Below the pieces are notes generated by a model. It was not told the origin of the DNA. It saw nothing but the letters and a program-made list of their open reading frames with translations, and did not search any database. Both the position numbers and the translations under genes were made by a program. Shown here one piece after another: positions 1 to 8,837 of a stretch of 64,000 nucleotides of DNA. This DNA is from Shinella sp. SUS2 (lineage in GTDB: Bacteria; Pseudomonadota; Alphaproteobacteria; Rhizobiales; Rhizobiaceae): NCBI RefSeq assembly GCF_001262505.1, contig NZ_KQ410738.1, forward strand, positions 1 to 64,000, given 5' to 3'. Every line of letters begins with the position of its first letter. Within the stretch, counting starts at the first letter, position 1.

Positions 1-117
1 GCCGACGGCACCGTGAAAAACGTCCCCCTCCTCTGCCGTATCGATACACTCGACGAGGTCACATACATGAACAACGGAGGTATCCTGCAAACCGTCCTAA
101 GAGACCTCGCAGCTTGA
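1..117 (+). CDS. Aconitase-family hydratase, C-terminal fragment (partial)
   Basis: Reading from base 1 in frame gives 38 residues ending in GGILQTVLRDLAA before a TGA stop, the usual end of aconitate hydratase / 2-methylisocitrate dehydratase (AcnA, AcnD and AcnM types), which close with a CRID...GGILQ.VLR.L motif in the swivelling domain 4. The family interconverts tricarboxylates by dehydration and rehydration at a 4Fe-4S cluster; the cluster cysteines lie outside the window. Because a PrpF-family gene follows two genes downstream, an AcnD/AcnM-like role on a substituted citrate is plausible, but with only the tail visible the substrate cannot be set. Same strand as the genes that follow. 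Confidence 0.8.
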   Translation, partial: ADGTVKNVPLLCRIDTLDEVTYMNNGGILQTVLRDLAA

Positions 118-230
118 CGACATAAAGGGCACCGGGTCGTGATCGATCCGGTGCCCAACCCTGAAAGGCGGCGCCGCCGCTGCCGAACGATGCCGCGCCG
201 GCCGTTCGCCCGGACAATCCCGAGCTCTCC

Positions 231-968
231 ATGACCGTTGTACTCTTCGCCGGCATGACCGTCACGGTGTTCCTGACATCGCTGTTGTCAGGCATTTTCG
301 GCATGGCCGGCGGGATGATCCTGCTCTGGGTCCTCCTGTTCCTTGTGCCTGTCGCCACCGCCATCGCCGTGCACGGCCTGGTACAGATGGTATCGAACGG
401 GTCGCGGGCCTGGTTTTCCCGCGACTACCTCGACTACCGCATCCTCGCCGTCCTCACCGCCGGCCTGTTCAGCGCCGCGATCCTGCTCCTGCTCGTCGCC
501 TACCGTCCGAGCCTCATCGTCGTCTCGATCGTCGTCGGCCTGCTACCGATCCTCGTCTGGCTGCCGCTCGGCAAGCTGGAACTCGACGCGTCGAAACCGC
601 TGCACGCCTTTGTCTGCGGTTTCGTGTCCGGCGGGCTGGCGATCGGCGTCGGCGTTTCCGGGCCGAGCATCGACGTCTTCTTCATCCGTACCAACATGGA
701 CCGCCGCACGGTCATCGCCACCAAATCCGCCATCCAGTTCTTCACCCATGCGACCAAGGTGATCTTCTACTGGGATGCAGCCATGACGCTTTCATCGGAG
801 GGCTGGCTGGCGGTCGCCGCGGCCGTGCCCATCGCCGTGCTGGGCACACGCTCGGGCAACATCATCCTGCACCGCATGACGGATGCCAATTTCCGCGCCT
901 GGACGCGCTGGATCGTAACCGGGATCGGCGCTGTCTACTTCGTTTCGGGGATCATGCAGCTCGCCTGA
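231..968 (+). CDS. TauE/SafE-family membrane exporter or permease
   Basis: A 245-residue hydrophobic protein with about eight membrane segments and the two glycine-rich family repeats (LSGIFGMAGGM near residues 20-30 and VSGGLAIGVGVSGPS near 132-146). TauE/SafE proteins move organic acids and sulfonates or sulfite across the inner membrane. It lies 28 bases before a PrpF-family isomerase and just after the aconitase fragment, so it is probably the transporter of that carboxylate operon. No strong ribosome site precedes the first ATG; a second ATG lies eight codons on. Family is clear, substrate is inferred from neighbours only. Confidence 0.85.
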   Translation: MTVVLFAGMTVTVFLTSLLSGIFGMAGGMILLWVLLFLVPVATAIAVHGLVQMVSNGSRAWFSRDYLDYRILAVLTAGLFSAAILLLLVAYRPSLIVVSIVVGLLPILVWLPLGKLELDASKPLHAFVCGFVSGGLAIGVGVSGPSIDVFFIRTNMDRRTVIATKSAIQFFTHATKVIFYWDAAMTLSSEGWLAVAAAVPIAVLGTRSGNIILHRMTDANFRAWTRWIVTGIGAVYFVSGIMQLA

Positions 969-996
969 GGCAAGGCCCGGGCGGGAAGGAGGGACG

Positions 997-2151
997 ATGA
1001 CACAGACATTCATACCGGCCGTCTTCTATCGCGGCGGCAGCAGCAAGGGCCTCTTCTTCCATGCCCGGCACTGTCCGCCGGATCATGCAGTGCTCGAACG
1101 GATGCTGCTCTCAGCTCTCGGCAGCCCCGATCCCAACGGCCGCCAACTCGACGGCATGGGCGGCGGTACCTCGTCGCTGTCGAAGGCCGTCATCATCGGC
1201 CCGCCGACGCATCCGGATGCCGATGTCGACTATACGTTCGCGCAGGTCGCCGTCGACCGCCCGGTCGTCGACTGGGGCGCCAATTGCGGCAACCTCTCCT
1301 CAGCCGTCGGCCCCTTCGCGGTGGACGAAGGGCTGGTGTGCGCGGCGGACGGCGAGGCGCTGGTGCGCATCCATCAGGTCAACACGAAGAAGATCATCCA
1401 TGCCCGCTTTCCGGTTCGCAACGGCAAGGCCGTAACGACGGGCAATGCCACCGTGGACGGCGTTGCGGGAACGGGAGCGCCCATCGCCCTCGACTTCCTC
1501 GATCCCGGCGGCACGGTGACATCCGGCCTCCTGCCGACGGGGCAGGTTATCGAGACGATCGAGATCGATGGCCGCGCCTTTGACATGTCGCTGGTCGATG
1601 CCAGCAATCCCGTCGCCTTCGTTGCAGCGAACGATGTCGGCCTTGCCGGATCGGAGCATCCCGACACCGTCGAGACGGACCGCGCCGTCATGGCACTGCT
1701 CGACCGGCTGCGCCGCGCCGCCGCTGTGCGGATGGGGCTTGGGCAGACACCCGACAGTGTTGGCCTGGCCAATCCCAAGATCGCCGTCGTCTCGGCGCCT
1801 GCCACCTTCGTAACGCTCGACGGCCGGACCGTCGAGGGCGCGGCACAGGACATCGCGATCCGCATGCTCTCCATGGAACGCGCGCACCGGGCGGTTACGC
1901 TGACCGGCGCCATGTGCCTTGCCGTCGCCTGCCGGATCGAGGGCTCGCTGCCGCATCGGCTATGCTCCGGACACGCGGACATGCAAACCATCCGGGTTGC
2001 CCATCCCTCCGGCATCGTCGAGGCCGGTGCGACCGTGTTTCAACGTGGCAACGGCTGGCATGTCGAGAGCGGCCGGGTCTACCGCACGGCGCGGCGCCTG
2101 ATGCAGGGCGAGGTGGCCGTCGCCCCATTTGAAGGGGAGGGGGACCGATGA
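997..2151 (+). CDS. PrpF-family isomerase (first copy)
   Basis: 384 residues of the PrpF family, a diaminopimelate-epimerase-like fold. Members include PrpF, which isomerises 2-methylaconitate for AcnD, and GalD, the 4-oxalomesaconate tautomerase. Visible family marks: FYRGGSSKG at residues 9-17, GGGTSSLSKA, the active-site-type Cys97 in WGANCGN, and a second Cys near 307 in TGAMCLA. A strong AAGGAGGG precedes the ATG. The stop overlaps the next gene by four bases. Next to an aconitase-type gene it most likely shifts the double bond or cis/trans state of an aconitate-like acid. A second copy lies at 10512-11618. Confidence 0.9.
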   Translation: MTQTFIPAVFYRGGSSKGLFFHARHCPPDHAVLERMLLSALGSPDPNGRQLDGMGGGTSSLSKAVIIGPPTHPDADVDYTFAQVAVDRPVVDWGANCGNLSSAVGPFAVDEGLVCAADGEALVRIHQVNTKKIIHARFPVRNGKAVTTGNATVDGVAGTGAPIALDFLDPGGTVTSGLLPTGQVIETIEIDGRAFDMSLVDASNPVAFVAANDVGLAGSEHPDTVETDRAVMALLDRLRRAAAVRMGLGQTPDSVGLANPKIAVVSAPATFVTLDGRTVEGAAQDIAIRMLSMERAHRAVTLTGAMCLAVACRIEGSLPHRLCSGHADMQTIRVAHPSGIVEAGATVFQRGNGWHVESGRVYRTARRLMQGEVAVAPFEGEGDR

Positions 2152-3545
2152 GCCTCGGCGCCGCGGAAAGGCCGCTTCAGGACCTCCTCAAGGCTGCCAG
2201 GTGGGACGACGCGCCCCTCGAGCGTCTCACTATCGAGGAGCGGCCCAAGGCGCTCGCCACGTCCTGGCCCATCGCGCCGCTTGCCACCGCGGTGCTCGGC
2301 GCGGTGGGGCTGGCGGCGTCGCGCATCAGCGAACTGAAAACCGGCAAGTGCCCACACGTTTCGCTGGACACGCGAGAGGCGGAGCTTGCCATGGCAAGTT
2401 CCAGCTACCTGCTGGTCGACGCAAAGCCCGCCAAATTCCGCGATCCGTTCACTGGCTTCTATGCGGCGGCGGAAGGGGAATGGGTCTATCTGCACGGCAA
2501 TTTCCCCCATCTGCGGGACGGCCTGCTCGCTCTCCTGGGCGTTGCCAACGATGGCGCTGCGGTGCGGGCGGCGGTGGCCAAGCGCCGGGCAGAGGACATC
2601 GAGAGGGAGGCAATCCGGCGCGGCCTGTGCGCCGCCCGGGTGCGGGGGCGAGTCGACTGGCTGCGCGAACCGCAGGCCGCAGCCATCGCGGCGCAGCCTC
2701 TCGTGTGTCTAGAACAAGGCGGAGCCACGGCCATGCCGCTGCCGCCGGGCGGCGAACGGCCGCTTTCCGGCCTGCGCATGCTGGATCTCTCCCGCGTCAT
2801 CGCCGGCCCCATGGCCGGCCGCACGATGGCCGAGCACGGCGCGACGGTCATGCGCGTCTCCAGCCCCCGCCTTCCGTCGATCCCCTCCCTGGTGATCGAT
2901 ACCGGCTTCGGGAAACACGCGGCCTTCTGCGAATTGGATACCGCGGAGGGGATAGCGTCCTTGCGGGCGCTCGCCGCCGATGCCGATATCGTTCTCGACG
3001 CCTACCGGTCGTCATCGCTCCGCGAACGCGGCTTCGGGCGCGAAGATTTCTACCGTCTCAATCCCCATCTCGTCCATCTCTCGCTGTCCGCCTTCTCGCT
3101 GCAAGGTCCCTGGCAGGGGCGCAGGGGCTACGACAGCCTCGTGCAGGCAACAACCGGCATGGCGATGGAGGGACGCGAGGGCAGGGGACCAGCGCTGCTG
3201 CCGTGCCAGCCGCTCGACTATCTCACCGGTTATCTCGCCGCCTTCGCCGCCATGCTCGCCCTCATCCGGCGCCATGAAAAGGGTGGGCGCTGGCAGGCGA
3301 CGCTGTCACTTGCCGCGACGGCGCACTGGATGTGGCGCATGCGCGACACGCTGGGTGAGGATGCCGCGCACCCGTCCGCCAACCCGGACTTTGCCGCCGT
3401 GGCCGATCTGCTGGAGACGCATGACACCGCCTTCGGCCGCGTCACCGCCCTGCGGCCGGCGCTTCGTTTCGACGGTGTGCGCGCCGTCTGGAGCCGCATG
3501 CCCGTGCCGCTCGGCAGCGATCCCGCCTGTTGGCCACAGCCATGA
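2148..3545 (+). CDS. Class III (CaiB/BaiF) CoA-transferase family protein
   Basis: 465 residues. From about residue 208 (LSGLRMLDLSRVIAGPMAGRT) the protein matches the usual N-terminal opening of CaiB/BaiF CoA-transferases, which move CoA between carboxylates. The nucleophilic aspartate is probably the one in QPLDYLTGY. Unusually, some 200 residues precede this motif; they may hold a displaced or degenerate half-domain, and the typical C-terminal domain seems short. Overlaps the PrpF gene start-to-stop (ATGA), so it is translationally coupled. Likely activates the operon's di- or tricarboxylic acid as its CoA thioester; this role is inferred. Confidence 0.85.
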   Translation: MSLGAAERPLQDLLKAARWDDAPLERLTIEERPKALATSWPIAPLATAVLGAVGLAASRISELKTGKCPHVSLDTREAELAMASSSYLLVDAKPAKFRDPFTGFYAAAEGEWVYLHGNFPHLRDGLLALLGVANDGAAVRAAVAKRRAEDIEREAIRRGLCAARVRGRVDWLREPQAAAIAAQPLVCLEQGGATAMPLPPGGERPLSGLRMLDLSRVIAGPMAGRTMAEHGATVMRVSSPRLPSIPSLVIDTGFGKHAAFCELDTAEGIASLRALAADADIVLDAYRSSSLRERGFGREDFYRLNPHLVHLSLSAFSLQGPWQGRRGYDSLVQATTGMAMEGREGRGPALLPCQPLDYLTGYLAAFAAMLALIRRHEKGGRWQATLSLAATAHWMWRMRDTLGEDAAHPSANPDFAAVADLLETHDTAFGRVTALRPALRFDGVRAVWSRMPVPLGSDPACWPQP

Positions 3546-3577
3546 CGGAGGCGCAAGCGACAAGGCGCAGGAATGCT

Positions 3578-4234
3578 TCAGCTCTCGGTCCTGGTGATGA
3601 CGAGACGAACCTCGAGCGCCGCCTTGATATGGCCGACCGCCGCCTTTTCCGCCCCCTCCGAGTCGCGCCGACGGATCGCCTCGATGATTGCGACATGCTC
3701 GTCGGTCGCCGTCGTGGTGCGGCCCGGCTGGATGAAGGTCGTGTCAGGCAAAAGCGCGATCGTCTCCTGCAGGTCCTCCACCGCCTGGCGAAGGTAGCGG
3801 TTGCGGGCGGCATCGTAGAGGCGCGCATGGAACTGCCGGTTCCACTGGGCAGCAACCTTCGGATCCTCAGAGGTCGCAAAACGGGCATTGAGCCGCTCCA
3901 GATTGGCGATCTCGGCCTCGGTCGCATGGCGGGCGGCAAAGCGGGCGACGACACCCTCCAGTTCCTCGCGCATGGCATAGAGTTCAAAAATCTGCTGCAT
4001 GGAGAGGATCGAAACGGCGACCCCGCGGCCAGGGGCCGCCTCGAGAAGGCCCTTCTCCTGCAAGCGACCCAGTGCCTCGCGCACCGGCGTGCGGCTGACC
4101 CCGAGGCGGGTCGCCACCTCCTCCTCGCGCAACGGATCGCCCGGCCGATAGATGCCGTCGCGGATGGCCGTCAGAATGGCCTGATAGGTGCTCTGGCCGC
4201 GCGTCTTGGAAAGCAGGTCCTTGGATGCGGTCAT
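3578..4234 (-). CDS. GntR-family regulator, FCD/FadR type
   Basis: 218 residues: N-terminal winged helix (QAILTAIRDGIYRPGDPL then RLGVSRTPVREALGRLQEKG, residues about 15-68) and an all-helical FCD ligand domain with metal-type histidines (FHARLYD, DEHVAIIEAI). FCD proteins bind small carboxylates. The start at 4234 fits family length and skips a long upstream extension. It is divergent from the AbrB-family gene and convergent with the CoA-transferase gene. An inverted repeat TTGCAT-N8-ATGCAA lies in the divergent gap, consistent with autoregulation. Probably the master regulator of the carboxylate genes on both sides. Confidence 0.9.
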   Translation of the reverse strand: MTASKDLLSKTRGQSTYQAILTAIRDGIYRPGDPLREEEVATRLGVSRTPVREALGRLQEKGLLEAAPGRGVAVSILSMQQIFELYAMREELEGVVARFAARHATEAEIANLERLNARFATSEDPKVAAQWNRQFHARLYDAARNRYLRQAVEDLQETIALLPDTTFIQPGRTTTATDEHVAIIEAIRRRDSEGAEKAAVGHIKAALEVRLVITRTES

Positions 4235-4305
4235 GGCTGGCTCTCCCGTCCGTGTGGACTTTCCGGCTACAGAAGGAAAAAGGCGTTGTCCACGGGCTTG
4301 TTTAA

Positions 4306-4325
4306 TTGCATGCCATTGGATGCAA
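4306..4325. promoter_or_regulatory. Candidate GntR operator between gntR and abrB-type gene
   Basis: Inverted repeat TTGCAT-N8-ATGCAA in the 103-base divergent gap. Its right half sits in the 11-mer ATTGGATGCAA (4315-4325), which recurs exactly at 11645-11655 upstream of the second prpF-type gene. FCD-type GntR proteins bind such short palindromes; binding is inferred. Confidence 0.55.
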
Positions 4326-4337
4326 AGCAAAAGCGAA

Positions 4338-5462
4338 ATGGTACGACCTTTGTCGAAGCATGAGACCCCACCCCTGAAGGCGGCCGGGCACGGCAAGACC
4401 GTTCCGTTGCATCAGACCCTCCGCACACTGGCCATCGGTACGGTCGGCGGCTGGTGCGGCTACATGCTCGGCCTGCCGCTCGGCTGGCTGCTGGGTGCGA
4501 TGGTATTGACCATGGCGCTGGCGATTGCCGGTATACGCGTGAGCGCCTCGCCGAAGCCGCGTGCGGCGATGATCGCGGTTGTGGGACTGATGGTCGGCAG
4601 CGCCTTCAAGCCTGAAGTGCTGCGCCAGGCGGCCGAGTGGCCGGTGAGCCTTGCCGCCGTCGCCGTTTATACCGTCATCGTCGCAGCGTTCGGCATCGTC
4701 GTATGCCGCCGGCTCGGCCGGCTCGATCCGGCAACGGCCGCCTTGAGCGGCATGCCCGGCGGCCTCAGCGAACTGATCTCCATGGCGCCCGCCTTCAAGG
4801 CGGATGTACGCAGTGTCAGCATGGTGCATGCGACGCGCCTCGTTCTCCTGATCACGATCGTGCCGCTGTCGCTCACCCTCTCCGGTGCGCTTGCCGCGCT
4901 CACGGGGCGCACAGTCGACAGGACGATGCACTGGGCGCTGACGATCTCGCCGCTGGATGCGGCCATTCTAGCCGGTTGCGCCGCGCTCGGCATCATCCTC
5001 GGCCGCCGCCTCCACCTGCCGGCGGCGAACCTGACCGGTCCGCTGGCGCTGAGCGCCGCGGCCCATATGACAGGCCTGACGGATGCGGCGGTACCCGACC
5101 TCGTTATCGCCGTCGCTCAGGTGGTGATCGGTGCGACGATCGGCCAGCACTTTGCCGGCGTTGCACGGCGCACGATGCTGACCGGCGTGGTGCTCGGCCT
5201 CGTTCTCACCTGCTTCAGCCTCACCCTGGCCGCACACTTCGCCATCGCCTTCGACCGCTATCTCGATATTCCCTTCGCGCTCGGCCTGCTCGCCCTGGTC
5301 CCGGGCGGCTTGCCGGAGATGAGCCTGATCGCCATCTCGCTCGATGCCGATCCAGCCTTCGTGAGTCTGCATCACCTGTGTCGCGTGATCATCGTCGTTC
5401 TGGCCGCGCCGTCGATCCTGCCGCTCTGGTTGCGGTTGTCGGGCGGGGAGGGTAAGGGCTGA
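4338..5462 (+). CDS. AbrB-family (ammonia monooxygenase-like) membrane protein
   Basis: 374 residues of the AbrB/AmoA-like family of ten-helix membrane proteins, with the duplicated motif seen in PGGLSEL (near residue 142) and PGGLPEM (near 320). Function in the family is poorly known; members are often found with carboxylate catabolism and TTT transporters, which is the context here. The chosen ATG at 4338 is preceded by AAGCGAAA; longer in-frame starts run into the operator and the divergent regulator. Alone on its strand after the GntR operator, so probably directly controlled by that regulator. Confidence 0.85.
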   Translation: MVRPLSKHETPPLKAAGHGKTVPLHQTLRTLAIGTVGGWCGYMLGLPLGWLLGAMVLTMALAIAGIRVSASPKPRAAMIAVVGLMVGSAFKPEVLRQAAEWPVSLAAVAVYTVIVAAFGIVVCRRLGRLDPATAALSGMPGGLSELISMAPAFKADVRSVSMVHATRLVLLITIVPLSLTLSGALAALTGRTVDRTMHWALTISPLDAAILAGCAALGIILGRRLHLPAANLTGPLALSAAAHMTGLTDAAVPDLVIAVAQVVIGATIGQHFAGVARRTMLTGVVLGLVLTCFSLTLAAHFAIAFDRYLDIPFALGLLALVPGGLPEMSLIAISLDADPAFVSLHHLCRVIIVVLAAPSILPLWLRLSGGEGKG

Positions 5463-5580
5463 AGGCAGGAGACAGGTGTTGCCGAGGCGCGATGCCCTCC
5501 TCGCCAACCGTCGCTACCCGCCAGCAACAGGAACCGATAGGCCATGGATATCGAGCAACCCCCAATCGGTGGAACGTGCC

Positions 5581-5838
5581 ATGATCCTGGTCATCCTTTC
5601 CAACCTCGCCTCCGCCATCGAACGCTATCTCGCCTTCGTCCGACGCTGCGGGGATTACTCGCTGCACCGTTTCGACGCGAGCCTCGTGGCGCGGGTGCGA
5701 CGCGACTTCGGCCTTACCGATCCATCCCTGCCGCCGACAGCAACGGAGGCGCAGCATGCAGCCCTTCGACCCGGTAACGGCACGCCTCGTCGTCGCGGTC
5801 TCTCGGTACGGGTCCATCGGGCGGGCGGCGGAGCATGA
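5581..5838 (+). CDS. Possible small ORF, 85 residues, upstream of and overlapping the LysR gene
   Basis: The 293-base gap between the AbrB-type gene and the LysR gene holds one plausible small reading frame, starting MILVILSNLASAIERY and containing RRDFGLTD, faintly like the RDIGL stretch of short DUF1127 proteins. It overlaps the LysR start by 83 bases and has no strong ribosome site, so it may be chance. I recognise no function. Confidence 0.2.
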   Translation: MILVILSNLASAIERYLAFVRRCGDYSLHRFDASLVARVRRDFGLTDPSLPPTATEAQHAALRPGNGTPRRRGLSVRVHRAGGGA

Positions 5839-6652
5839 GAACATTGCGCCGTCCGCCGTCAGCCGGCGCATCAGCGAGCTGGAAGCGAGACTTGGCGTTG
5901 CGCTGTTCGACCGCTCCCTGCAGGGCGCACGCCTGACGCCGGCGGGTGAGGTCTATGTCTCCGGCTGCCGGGAAATTCTGCGGCAGGTCGCCGACCTCAA
6001 CACGCAGATGGTCGATTTCTCGACGGGCACGCGCGGTTCGTTGCGGCTTGCCTGCACCAGCTCCTCCCTGTCGGGCCGGCTGCCGGAGCTTCTGGCAATC
6101 TATGCACAGAGCCATCCCGGCATCAGCCTCGACATACAAGAGATGTCGGCGGCCCTTGCGCTTGCCGCGATGGACGATGGGCAGGCGGACATCGCGTTTG
6201 TCGCAGACAACAATGATGTCGCACGCTTCGAAACGGAGATCTTCGAGGACGACAACGTGCTCGTCCTGTGTTCGCCGGATCATCCGCTAGCGGCATGCCT
6301 GCAATCGGGAAAACCGGTCAGCTTCGACATGGTGGCCGAATACGAAATGGTGGGCATCCACCAGAGCGGGGCGCTCGACCGGCTGCTGAATGAGGCTGCC
6401 GCGCGCAGCGGCCGGGCGCTCGGCGAGCGGGTGCGCGTCGAAACCTTCCCGTCGCTGGTGCGCATGGTCGAGGCAGGTTTCGGCATCGGCTTCCTTCGCT
6501 CGACAAGCCTGCATCTGCTTGCGGGAACGGATGTCATCAGCGTGCGCCTCTCGGACGAATGGGCCAGCCGAAAGCTGCTTTCCGTGCGGCGCGGATCGAG
6601 CCCGCTCTCCCGACCGATCCGGGAGTTCCTGGCATTGGCCCGCACACGCTAG
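5756..6652 (+). CDS. LysR-family transcriptional regulator
   Basis: 298 residues: LysR winged helix at about residues 7-65 (VSRYGSIGRAAEHENIAPSAVSRRI) and a two-lobed periplasmic-binding-like effector domain (GTRGSLRLACTSS from about 86; GFGIGFLRSTSL near 240). LysR proteins usually activate an adjacent operon with a pathway intermediate as co-inducer. It precedes the ldh-type operon on the same strand with a 118-base gap, so the likely targets are that operon or itself. AGCGGAGGCGCAGC provides a ribosome site. Confidence 0.9.
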   Translation: MQPFDPVTARLVVAVSRYGSIGRAAEHENIAPSAVSRRISELEARLGVALFDRSLQGARLTPAGEVYVSGCREILRQVADLNTQMVDFSTGTRGSLRLACTSSSLSGRLPELLAIYAQSHPGISLDIQEMSAALALAAMDDGQADIAFVADNNDVARFETEIFEDDNVLVLCSPDHPLAACLQSGKPVSFDMVAEYEMVGIHQSGALDRLLNEAAARSGRALGERVRVETFPSLVRMVEAGFGIGFLRSTSLHLLAGTDVISVRLSDEWASRKLLSVRRGSSPLSRPIREFLALARTR

Positions 6653-6690
6653 GGTCAAGATCGAGGGCAGCATGTCATCCAGATTCTCTG

Positions 6691-6708
6691 GATACAATAG
6701 TATACATT
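6691..6708. promoter_or_regulatory. Candidate operator before ldh-type operon
   Basis: GGATACAATAGTATACATT-like sequence, about 65 bases upstream of the ldh-type start. It contains the palindrome GTATAC (6700-6705) and the 9-mer GTATACATT that recurs inverted at 15008-15016 before tctC, and GGATACAA resembles the GGATGCAA of 4318-4325. Matches the FadR-subfamily pattern GT-N2-AC. Function inferred. Confidence 0.45.
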
Positions 6709-6770
6709 CGCATCTCTCACTGCTAGATCTTGCTCTCATACCCTTGGACTTCCTGCAGGAGGATCGGTGC

Positions 6771-7856
6771 ATGCCGGGAAAGGACGACACGATCGCGCAT
6801 GTGGACGCGCAACGACTGGAGGCGCTGGTCGCCGCGATTTTCGCCGGCCTCGACGTCCCCGAACAGGATGCTGCCTCCGTCGCGCGCTATCTCGTGCTTG
6901 CCGATCTACGCGGTGTCGGCACCCACGGCGTTTCACGTATTCCCGTTTATGCGGACCGCCTGCGCCGCGGCCTGGTGCGCGCCCGACCTGATATCCGCGT
7001 CACGCATCCGATGCCCGCTGCCGCGCATGTCGATGGCGATGATGGTCTCGGCTTTGTGGTTGCCCGCCGGGCCATGCAGGAGGCGATCACTGCCGCAGAG
7101 CGATGCGGCATCGGCATGGCGAGCGTCCGCAACAGCGCCCATTTCGGCATGGCCGCGGCCTATCTGCTGGAAGCGATCGACGCCGGTTATGCCGCCTTCG
7201 TTTTCACCAACGCTTCGCCCACCATGCCGGTCTGGGGCGGACGCACGCCCTTCCTCGGCACCAGCCCCTTCGCCTTCGGCGCGCCGGGTGGCGAGGGCTC
7301 GCCGCCGATCGTGCTCGACATGGCAACCTCCGTCGTCGCGCGCGGAAAAATCCGCCGCGCGATGCAGCAAGGCGAACCGATCCCGGCTGGCTGGGCGCTC
7401 GACGCGGAAGGCCGGGAAACGACGGACGCCCGCCGGGCCTATGAAGGCATCGTGCTGCCGCTTGGCGGCCCGAAGGGATCGGGACTGTCGCTGATGATGG
7501 AGGTCCTGGCCGGCGTGATGAGCGGCGCAGCCTATGGCGGCACGGTCGGCGACCAGTATCGCGATCTCGACCGGCCGCAGAATGTCGGCCACAGCTTCAT
7601 CGCCTTCCGGCCCTCGCTTTTCCTCGGCGAAGCGGTCTATGGCACGCGCATGGGCGACCTCGTCACCCGCGCCCGCGCCTGTCCGCGGATCGACGACGAT
7701 CAGCCGATCCTGATGCCGGGAGAACCGGAGGCGAACCGCATGAAAACGCGGCTTGCCGAAGGGATCCCGCTTACCGCAGCCGACCTTGCCATGCTGCGCG
7801 AACAGGCGGGTCTCGCCGGCCTCACCGTTGACCTCGACACGCTCGGAAAGGTTTGA
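6771..7856 (+). CDS. Ldh2-family (malate/L-lactate dehydrogenase-type) oxidoreductase
   Basis: 361 residues of the Ldh2 family, NAD(P)-dependent dehydrogenases for 2-hydroxy acids such as malate, sulfolactate, ureidoglycolate or 2,3-diketogulonate, with a non-Rossmann fold. Family marks: THGVSRIPVY with His52, RNSAHFG with His124, PVWGG, DMATSVVARGK and GPKGSGLSLM. AGGAGGA lies eight bases before the ATG; a longer frame running back into the LysR gene is not needed. First gene of a three-gene operon with a D-2-hydroxyacid dehydrogenase and an RraA-type aldolase, so it probably handles a hydroxy or keto intermediate of the tricarboxylate pathway. Confidence 0.9.
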   Translation: MPGKDDTIAHVDAQRLEALVAAIFAGLDVPEQDAASVARYLVLADLRGVGTHGVSRIPVYADRLRRGLVRARPDIRVTHPMPAAAHVDGDDGLGFVVARRAMQEAITAAERCGIGMASVRNSAHFGMAAAYLLEAIDAGYAAFVFTNASPTMPVWGGRTPFLGTSPFAFGAPGGEGSPPIVLDMATSVVARGKIRRAMQQGEPIPAGWALDAEGRETTDARRAYEGIVLPLGGPKGSGLSLMMEVLAGVMSGAAYGGTVGDQYRDLDRPQNVGHSFIAFRPSLFLGEAVYGTRMGDLVTRARACPRIDDDQPILMPGEPEANRMKTRLAEGIPLTAADLAMLREQAGLAGLTVDLDTLGKV

Positions 7857-7859
7857 ACC

Positions 7860-8837
7860 ATGCTGCGGATCGCGATCCTCGACGACTATCAGGATGTGGC
7901 ACTTTCCCTTGCGGACTGGACCTTGCTCGGCGACGACTGCGAGATCGTCCGTTTCGACCGCAACCTTGCGAGCGAGGATGAGGCCGCAGCATCGCTCGCC
8001 GGATTCGACGTGCTCTGCCTCATGCGCGAGCGCATGCCACTTTCCTCCGGGCTGATCGAGCGGCTGCCGGCCCTAAAGCTGATCGTCGTCACCGGTGCGC
8101 GCGTGCGCACCATCGACATGGAGGCCGCCGTCGCCCGCGGCATCACCGTCTGCCACACCCATGCCGGCGAATCCGCCCATGCGACACCGGAAATCGCCTG
8201 GGGGCTGATTCTCTCGCTCGCCCGGTCGATCCCCGAAGAGGACGCCCGCATCCGCGCTGGCGGCTGGCAGCGCACGGTGGGAACCGTACTCGGCGGCAAG
8301 ACGCTGGGGCTCGTCGGACTCGGCAAACTCGGTGGCCGCATGGTGCCGATCGCCAAAGCCTTCGGCATGGAGGTGATCGCCTGGAGCCAGAACCTGACGG
8401 ACGAACGCGCCGCCGAGGCCGGCACCCGCCGCGTCGACAAGGAGATCCTGTTTCGCGAGGCCGACGTGGTCTCGCTGCATCTCATCCTTGGCGAACGCAG
8501 CCGGCACACCGTCTCCGCCGCTGAACTCGGCCTGATGAAACGGGGCGCATGGCTGATCAACACCGCGCGCGGCCCGCTGGTTGACGAGGCGGCGCTGATC
8601 GAAGCACTGCGGCAGGGCCGCATCAAGGCCGGGCTCGACGTCTTCGACATCGAGCCGCTGCCGGCCGATCACCCGCTGCGCACCCTGCCGAATACCGTGC
8701 TGACGCCGCATCTCGGCTATGTCACCGAAGGCGCCTATGCCGCCTTCTACCGCGACACGGTGGACAATATCAGGGCCTGGCGCGACGGTGCGCCCGTGCG
8801 GGTGCTCGCCGCACCGAAAACGGAGGGAAGACCGTGA
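7860..8837 (+). CDS. D-2-hydroxyacid dehydrogenase family protein
   Basis: 325 residues. NAD-binding Rossmann motif GLGKLG at 153-158, catalytic Arg in NTARGPLVDE, glutamate in the following helix region and catalytic His in TPHLGYV mark the D-isomer-specific 2-hydroxyacid dehydrogenase family, which reduces 2-keto acids to D-hydroxy acids or the reverse. It starts three bases after the Ldh2-type gene and overlaps the RraA-type gene by four bases. Paired with an Ldh2-type enzyme of other stereochemistry, it could invert a hydroxy acid; substrate unknown. Confidence 0.9.
   Translation: MLRIAILDDYQDVALSLADWTLLGDDCEIVRFDRNLASEDEAAASLAGFDVLCLMRERMPLSSGLIERLPALKLIVVTGARVRTIDMEAAVARGITVCHTHAGESAHATPEIAWGLILSLARSIPEEDARIRAGGWQRTVGTVLGGKTLGLVGLGKLGGRMVPIAKAFGMEVIAWSQNLTDERAAEAGTRRVDKEILFREADVVSLHLILGERSRHTVSAAELGLMKRGAWLINTARGPLVDEAALIEALRQGRIKAGLDVFDIEPLPADHPLRTLPNTVLTPHLGYVTEGAYAAFYRDTVDNIRAWRDGAPVRVLAAPKTEGRP

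Noticed and set aside
127..156. 9-bp hairpin after the aconitase stop as terminator
   Set aside because: Arms GGGCACCGG/CCGGTGCCC are real, but the loop is 12 bases and no T-run follows; insufficient to call a terminator between likely co-transcribed genes.
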